Positions 6,780 to 9,886 of a stretch of DNA of 9,886 bases are shown in pieces (position 1 is the first letter of the stretch; every line of letters starts with the position of its first letter). The stretch covers positions 1 through 9,886 of the forward strand of contig JAJSAJ010000323.1 in the NCBI GenBank assembly GCA_024274855.1. Reading direction: 5' to 3'. The position numbers and the translations under genes are program-made. Under the pieces are notes generated by a model. It worked only from the letters and a program-made list of their open reading frames with translations, was not told the origin of the DNA and did no database searches. The DNA comes from Planctomycetota bacterium (GTDB lineage: Bacteria; Planctomycetota; Planctomycetia; Pirellulales; Pirellulaceae).

Positions 6780-8204
6780 TCACACTGTCGCCTCGACCGG
6801 CGCACCTTGATGTACAATTCGTTGATAATAATAACTCAGTCCGACATATAATGCCGCGGCAACAAACCAACCGGGTAAGCTGACAAAATAAATCTGAACG
6901 TCGAAAAACAGCACCAGGATCGTGCAAGTACCGAGCGTCAAGAACCAAGTCAGTCCGGCGGCCCAGTTGAATAAACGACTACTGTACTCGGCGTAATTGC
7001 TGCGCAAACCGAATTTGCGAATGAGCCAGAAGTCGACGAAAACCACCGCGCCCATCGGCATCAAGACCATGCCGTAGAGGGCAACGAAGTGGAGCAGTTT
7101 CATGGCAATGCCGGGGAACATGCCTGCCAAAGTCGCAAGCATTCCCGTGAAAAGGGTGACCGCGAATCGTGAAGTCTTGGGAACGACCGCCTGGAAAGCC
7201 AGTCCGGCCCGATAAATAGTCGGATTGGCCGTCGTCCACCCTGCGATGATAACACAGAGCAATCCGGCCAATCCGGCCGCATTGTTGGCCAACGGGCCGG
7301 GTAGAACGTCGGTATTGGCTGGATTCGCGTTCAACTGGACGGCATAAAGCAGCGATGCGGCAATCCAGGCCATGAAGTGACCGACATACATGCCGGCCGA
7401 TGTTGCCACCGCATACCAGCTCTTCTTCGCAAATCGAAAGACCGAAAGATCGGCCATCCCGATGTGCATTGCCATATTACAGAACCATGCGAAGAAGGTG
7501 ACATGCCAGAACGTAAACTTCGTCTTACCTACCATCGGATCTCCACCAGGCCAGATCCTGGTTTCGGCGATGGACCAGAAATCGTGGAATCCCGTGACAC
7601 CCAATTGTCGCAGACCGACAAGACCGAAAGCGAGAAAGACCAGGACCATCCAGGGCGACGCGATATTCGCAAACTGCGAAACGCTCTCGTATCCATACGC
7701 CGCGACGATCGAAATCAAAAGCCCAACGCCCAATACAGCAAGGACCCATCCGACACTGTTGGGATAGATGTCGTCCAACTTCGGCATCGGGAAACCCGCC
7801 CAGACACCGACCGCTGTCGCCGAGACCGTGATCATCGCTCCGGCCAGGAAACAGAACATGATCCCGTTGGCCAGGTTGTACAATGTGACCAGGACGGGGC
7901 CACAGATCTTTTCGAGCTGGTAATAGAGTGTCAGCCGCGAGCGGGTCGCGATCGGCGCGGTCAGTGCCATCCAACTGACCACGGCAAGCAAATTACCTAG
8001 CAGCAGGCCGACAATCAGATCGTACGCGCTGACTCCCGCGGCAATGAATAGCGGTCCGATCATCAGTTCCGTGCCGGCACAGTGTTCTCCGGCGTACATG
8101 CCGACGAAACTCTTGAATCCGAGCAACGCTCGAGCTGGAACCGGCTCGCGTTCGAATTCGCCATCCGCCGATGAATCGCCTTGTGTCGATTTGTCTTCTG
8201 TCAT
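6780..8204 (-). CDS. NCS1-type (purine-cytosine permease-like) transporter
   Basis: A 474-residue polytopic protein with roughly 12 hydrophobic segments after a polar acidic N-terminal tail of about 25 residues. NCS1-like features include the early stretch GPLFIAAGVSAYDLIVGLLLGNLLAVVSW (split over helices one and two), ADLSVFRFAKKSW at about 241-253, which resembles the family's D-x-SRYxR loop, and the ANPTIYRAGLAFQAV region at about 326-340, near the family's substrate-binding helix. Characterised NCS1 members import nucleobases, hydantoins, allantoin or thiamin by Na+ or H+ symport. Here the gene starts 1 base after the stop of rhaA (TGA-T-ATG) and has no ribosome site of its own, so it is translationally coupled to a sugar isomerase. 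A sugar or sugar-derivative substrate is therefore possible but not shown. No other transporter is visible in the window. Confidence 0.78.
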   Translation of the reverse strand: MTEDKSTQGDSSADGEFEREPVPARALLGFKSFVGMYAGEHCAGTELMIGPLFIAAGVSAYDLIVGLLLGNLLAVVSWMALTAPIATRSRLTLYYQLEKICGPVLVTLYNLANGIMFCFLAGAMITVSATAVGVWAGFPMPKLDDIYPNSVGWVLAVLGVGLLISIVAAYGYESVSQFANIASPWMVLVFLAFGLVGLRQLGVTGFHDFWSIAETRIWPGGDPMVGKTKFTFWHVTFFAWFCNMAMHIGMADLSVFRFAKKSWYAVATSAGMYVGHFMAWIAASLLYAVQLNANPANTDVLPGPLANNAAGLAGLLCVIIAGWTTANPTIYRAGLAFQAVVPKTSRFAVTLFTGMLATLAGMFPGIAMKLLHFVALYGMVLMPMGAVVFVDFWLIRKFGLRSNYAEYSSRLFNWAAGLTWFLTLGTCTILVLFFDVQIYFVSLPGWFVAAALYVGLSYYYQRIVHQGAPVEATV

Positions 8205-8205
8205 A

Positions 8206-9477
8206 TCACGACCGTTTCGATAAGACTTCGGATTCGTATTGTTTCACGCGGTCCAGCCACAAAGGTCCGACCAGCGTCTCCGCCTGCTGGCAGTAGTAGT
8301 CCCAAACGGCACCGACCGGCAGCGTCTTCAGCTCTTCCATCATGGCCAATCGGGATGTAAAGTCACCCTCCAGTTCAAATTGCCGCAGCATTTCTGTCGG
8401 TTCCAATAAAGCCTGCAGCAACGCTTTAATCATGCAACGTGTGCCAATGACCCACGCTGCTACTCGGTTGATACTCGCATCAAAGAAGTCGAGTCCGATG
8501 TGGACGCGCTCTAGATAATCGCCGCGAACAATCTCCGCCGCGATCGCTCGCAACTCGTCGCTCAAAACCACCACGTGGTCACTGTCCCATCGAACACCAC
8601 GACTGACGTGCAACAAGATTTCATCCATCCACATTAAGACCGAGGAGATCTTATCTGAAATCACTTCGGTCGGATGAAAGTGCCCCGCATCAAGACAGAG
8701 CAACTTCTTATTGGCGACCGCGTATCCCAAGTAAAACTCGTGCGAACCGACAACATAACACTCCGAACCGATCCCAAACAGCTTGCACTCGATGCTGTCC
8801 AGGTTCCACGCCGGATCGAGCGACTCAGCAAAAATGGCGTCCAGCGACTCGGCCAATCGCAGGCGAGGTCCTTTTCGATCGGCCGGCATGTCTTTGTACC
8901 CGTCCGGGATCCAGACATTCGTGATACAAGGCGTGCCCAGCGCTTTGCCCATGGCCGCCCCGATTCTGCGACAGACGATTCCATGCTCGACCCAGAACTG
9001 ACGAATGGCCGGATCCGTATGAGCCAACGTAAACCCGTCATCGGCTTTGGGGTGCGAGAAGAGAGTCGGATTGAAGTCCATGCCTAGCTGCTGGTCCTTG
9101 GCCCAGTCGATCCAACCTTGAAAATGCGCCGGCTCTAACTCGTTACGCTCCACACGCTGACCACCCGTTTCGGCATAGCTGGCATGCAAGTTCAGGCGAT
9201 GTCGGCCTGGAATCAAAGCCAATGCCATCTCCAGATCCTGCCGAAGTTCGTCTGGCGTGCGGGCCTTGCCCGGGTAGTTGCCTGTCACGGCCAAGCCACC
9301 TCCCAGCAGGTCGCTCGTACTTTCAAAACCGCCAACATCATCCCCCTGCCAGCAATGCAAGGAAATTGAGATCCGTGATAACTGATCCATGGCCTGCTGG
9401 ACGTCAACGCCCAAGCCAGCGTAGCGTTGTTTGGCCAATGCAAACGCCTGATCAATCGATGATGTCTCGCTCGCCAT
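8206..9477 (-). CDS. rhaA: L-rhamnose isomerase
   Basis: The 423-residue product is collinear with E. coli RhaA (419 residues) over its whole length. It shares SLHCWQGDDVGGFE (39-52), TGNYPGKAR (65-73), LNLHASY (95-101), WIPDG, CLDAGHFHPTEVISDKIS (261-278), LLHVSR, VRWDSDHVVVL, HIGLDFFDASINRVAAWVIG (326-345) and the ending YESEVLSKR. Expected metal and substrate ligands are present: Glu230, Asp263, His266, His290, Asp298, Asp300 and Asp330. RhaA interconverts L-rhamnose and L-rhamnulose in the cytoplasm using divalent metal (Mn2+), the first step of the phosphorylated rhamnose route. ATG 9477 is chosen over the frame's earlier ATG at 9591 because GGAG lies 5 bases before it and the protein then starts where E. 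coli RhaA does. It is the first gene of an operon with the permease and the miniprotein. No rhaB, rhaD or regulator is visible nearby. Confidence 0.97.
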   Translation of the reverse strand: MASETSSIDQAFALAKQRYAGLGVDVQQAMDQLSRISISLHCWQGDDVGGFESTSDLLGGGLAVTGNYPGKARTPDELRQDLEMALALIPGRHRLNLHASYAETGGQRVERNELEPAHFQGWIDWAKDQQLGMDFNPTLFSHPKADDGFTLAHTDPAIRQFWVEHGIVCRRIGAAMGKALGTPCITNVWIPDGYKDMPADRKGPRLRLAESLDAIFAESLDPAWNLDSIECKLFGIGSECYVVGSHEFYLGYAVANKKLLCLDAGHFHPTEVISDKISSVLMWMDEILLHVSRGVRWDSDHVVVLSDELRAIAAEIVRGDYLERVHIGLDFFDASINRVAAWVIGTRCMIKALLQALLEPTEMLRQFELEGDFTSRLAMMEELKTLPVGAVWDYYCQQAETLVGPLWLDRVKQYESEVLSKRS

Positions 9478-9482
9478 CGTTG

Positions 9483-9486
9483 CTCC
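9483..9486 (-). promoter_or_regulatory. Shine-Dalgarno for rhaA
   Basis: On the minus strand GGAG precedes ATG 9477 by 5 bases. This agrees with the RhaA family N-terminus and rules against the 38-residue upstream extension of the open frame. Confidence 0.7.
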
Positions 9487-9500
9487 ATTTGGGTATTTGT

Positions 9501-9514
9501 CGTTCGAATGAACG
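9501..9514. promoter_or_regulatory. Palindrome CGTTC-GAAT-GAACG upstream of rhaA
   Basis: Two 5-base arms, CGTTC (9501-9505) and GAACG (9510-9514), surround GAAT. A partial direct copy (CGTCGAATG) follows at 9513-9521. The site lies 24 bases before the rhaA ATG and downstream of the candidate promoter, where a repressor could block transcription. No known operator consensus is recognised. Confidence 0.25.
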
Positions 9515-9562
9515 TCGAATGCGGGTGGCTGACCGTGTGCATACCGACTGCAAACAGCAGAC

Positions 9563-9591
9563 ATTATGGCGAACCTACCAACTGAGGCCAA
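9563..9591 (-). promoter_or_regulatory. Candidate sigma-70-type promoter for the rhaA operon
   Basis: On the minus strand TTGGCC (9586-9591) and CATAAT (9563-9568) are separated by 17 bases, a moderate match to -35 and -10 elements. Initiation would fall about 70-80 bases before the rhaA ATG, ahead of the palindrome at 9501-9514. Only the pattern and position support it. Confidence 0.3.
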
Positions 9592-9701
9592 GAAATCAAC
9601 CCGTCGACATTCGTATTGACTCGCTCTTGGGCACCCTTGTGGCTTTGCAAGAGTCTATCCGACGGCCGGAATTGCCGTGGAATTGGCCGGCCGCCGCTTG
9701 G

Positions 9702-9886
9702 CTAGACAGCCTGCTTCAAGAGTGTTTGTGACGTGTGCGCGCGGCTTTGAGACGCCAACCAGGGCGAATTCACGCGTTGAAGAAGATCCGGCCACGGATG
9801 GCAAGGCGTCCCACGGAAATTGGGGAACTTCAGATCAATCGTCTTGAAGACCGAGTCGCGTGAGCCACCGTCTTGGCTTGCGTGAA
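9702..9886 (-). CDS. Possible C-terminal end of a minus-strand gene (5' end outside window)
   Basis: A minus-strand frame is open from the window edge to a TAG at 9702-9704, giving about 61 residues including DSVFKTIDLKFPNFRG and PWPDLLQRVN. The composition is protein-like, with hydrophobic residues spaced as in a globular domain, but no family is recognised. If real, it ends about 225 bases before the rhaA start and reads the same way. A competing plus-strand reading crosses the same bases, in frame with an open stretch that ends at 9731, then resumes and ends in LQINRLEDRVA before a TGA. I rate both as weak. The flanking bases 9592-9701 show no better gene. Confidence 0.28.
   Translation of the reverse strand, partial: HASQDGGSRDSVFKTIDLKFPNFRGTPCHPWPDLLQRVNSPWLASQSRAHTSQTLLKQAV

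Noticed and set aside
7377..8000. 207-residue plus-strand frame opposite the permease
   Set aside because: It is an antisense shadow: highly charged, full of D and R, with no domain pattern, and it conflicts with a well-supported membrane transporter.
9477..9591. 38-residue N-terminal extension of the rhaA frame
   Set aside because: The extension has no match to RhaA; ATG 9477 has a GGAG site 5 bases upstream and gives a family-length protein.

Overview
The window looks like chromosomal DNA from a carbohydrate-degrading bacterium with GC around the mid-50s percent (judged by eye). The gene content (secreted TIM-barrel glycosidase-like proteins, an alpha/beta hydrolase, L-rhamnose isomerase beside an unusual permease, and many small membrane proteins) suggests Planctomycetota or a close relative. 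That assignment is inference; no rRNA or marker gene is present. I see no tRNA, rRNA, CRISPR array, insertion sequence or phage gene.

Layout. A plus-strand run occupies 1-2201: the C-terminal part of a glycoside-hydrolase-like protein (cut by the window start), a three-helix membrane protein, a secreted alpha/beta hydrolase (esterase-like), and a MoaD/ThiS-type ubiquitin-fold sulfur carrier. It converges on a minus-strand pair at 2280-6333. Read in its own direction, that pair is a large exported TIM-barrel glycosidase-like protein followed, 7 bases after its stop, by an aldehyde:ferredoxin oxidoreductase (AOR) family enzyme that should carry a tungsto- or molybdopterin and a 4Fe-4S cluster. 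A non-coding stretch of about 250 bases follows. Then comes a second minus-strand operon at 6582-9477: L-rhamnose isomerase (rhaA), an NCS1-type permease 1 base later, and a two-helix mini-protein 3 bases after that. The last 400 bases hold a candidate promoter and palindrome for rhaA and perhaps the C-terminus of another minus-strand gene running off the window.

How it may work together. Exported glycosidases and an esterase could release sugars from a complex polysaccharide, perhaps one rich in rhamnose. The permease could import a product, RhaA would convert L-rhamnose to L-rhamnulose, and the AOR could oxidise an aldehyde formed further down the route, with the MoaD-like protein serving its pterin cofactor. 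RhaA, the AOR family and the ubiquitin-like fold are read directly from the sequence. The substrates of the permease, AOR and glycosidases are not determined by it. The points most worth a second look are the coupled glycosidase-AOR pair, the AOR with a variant cysteine spacing, and the rhaA-NCS1 permease-miniprotein operon.
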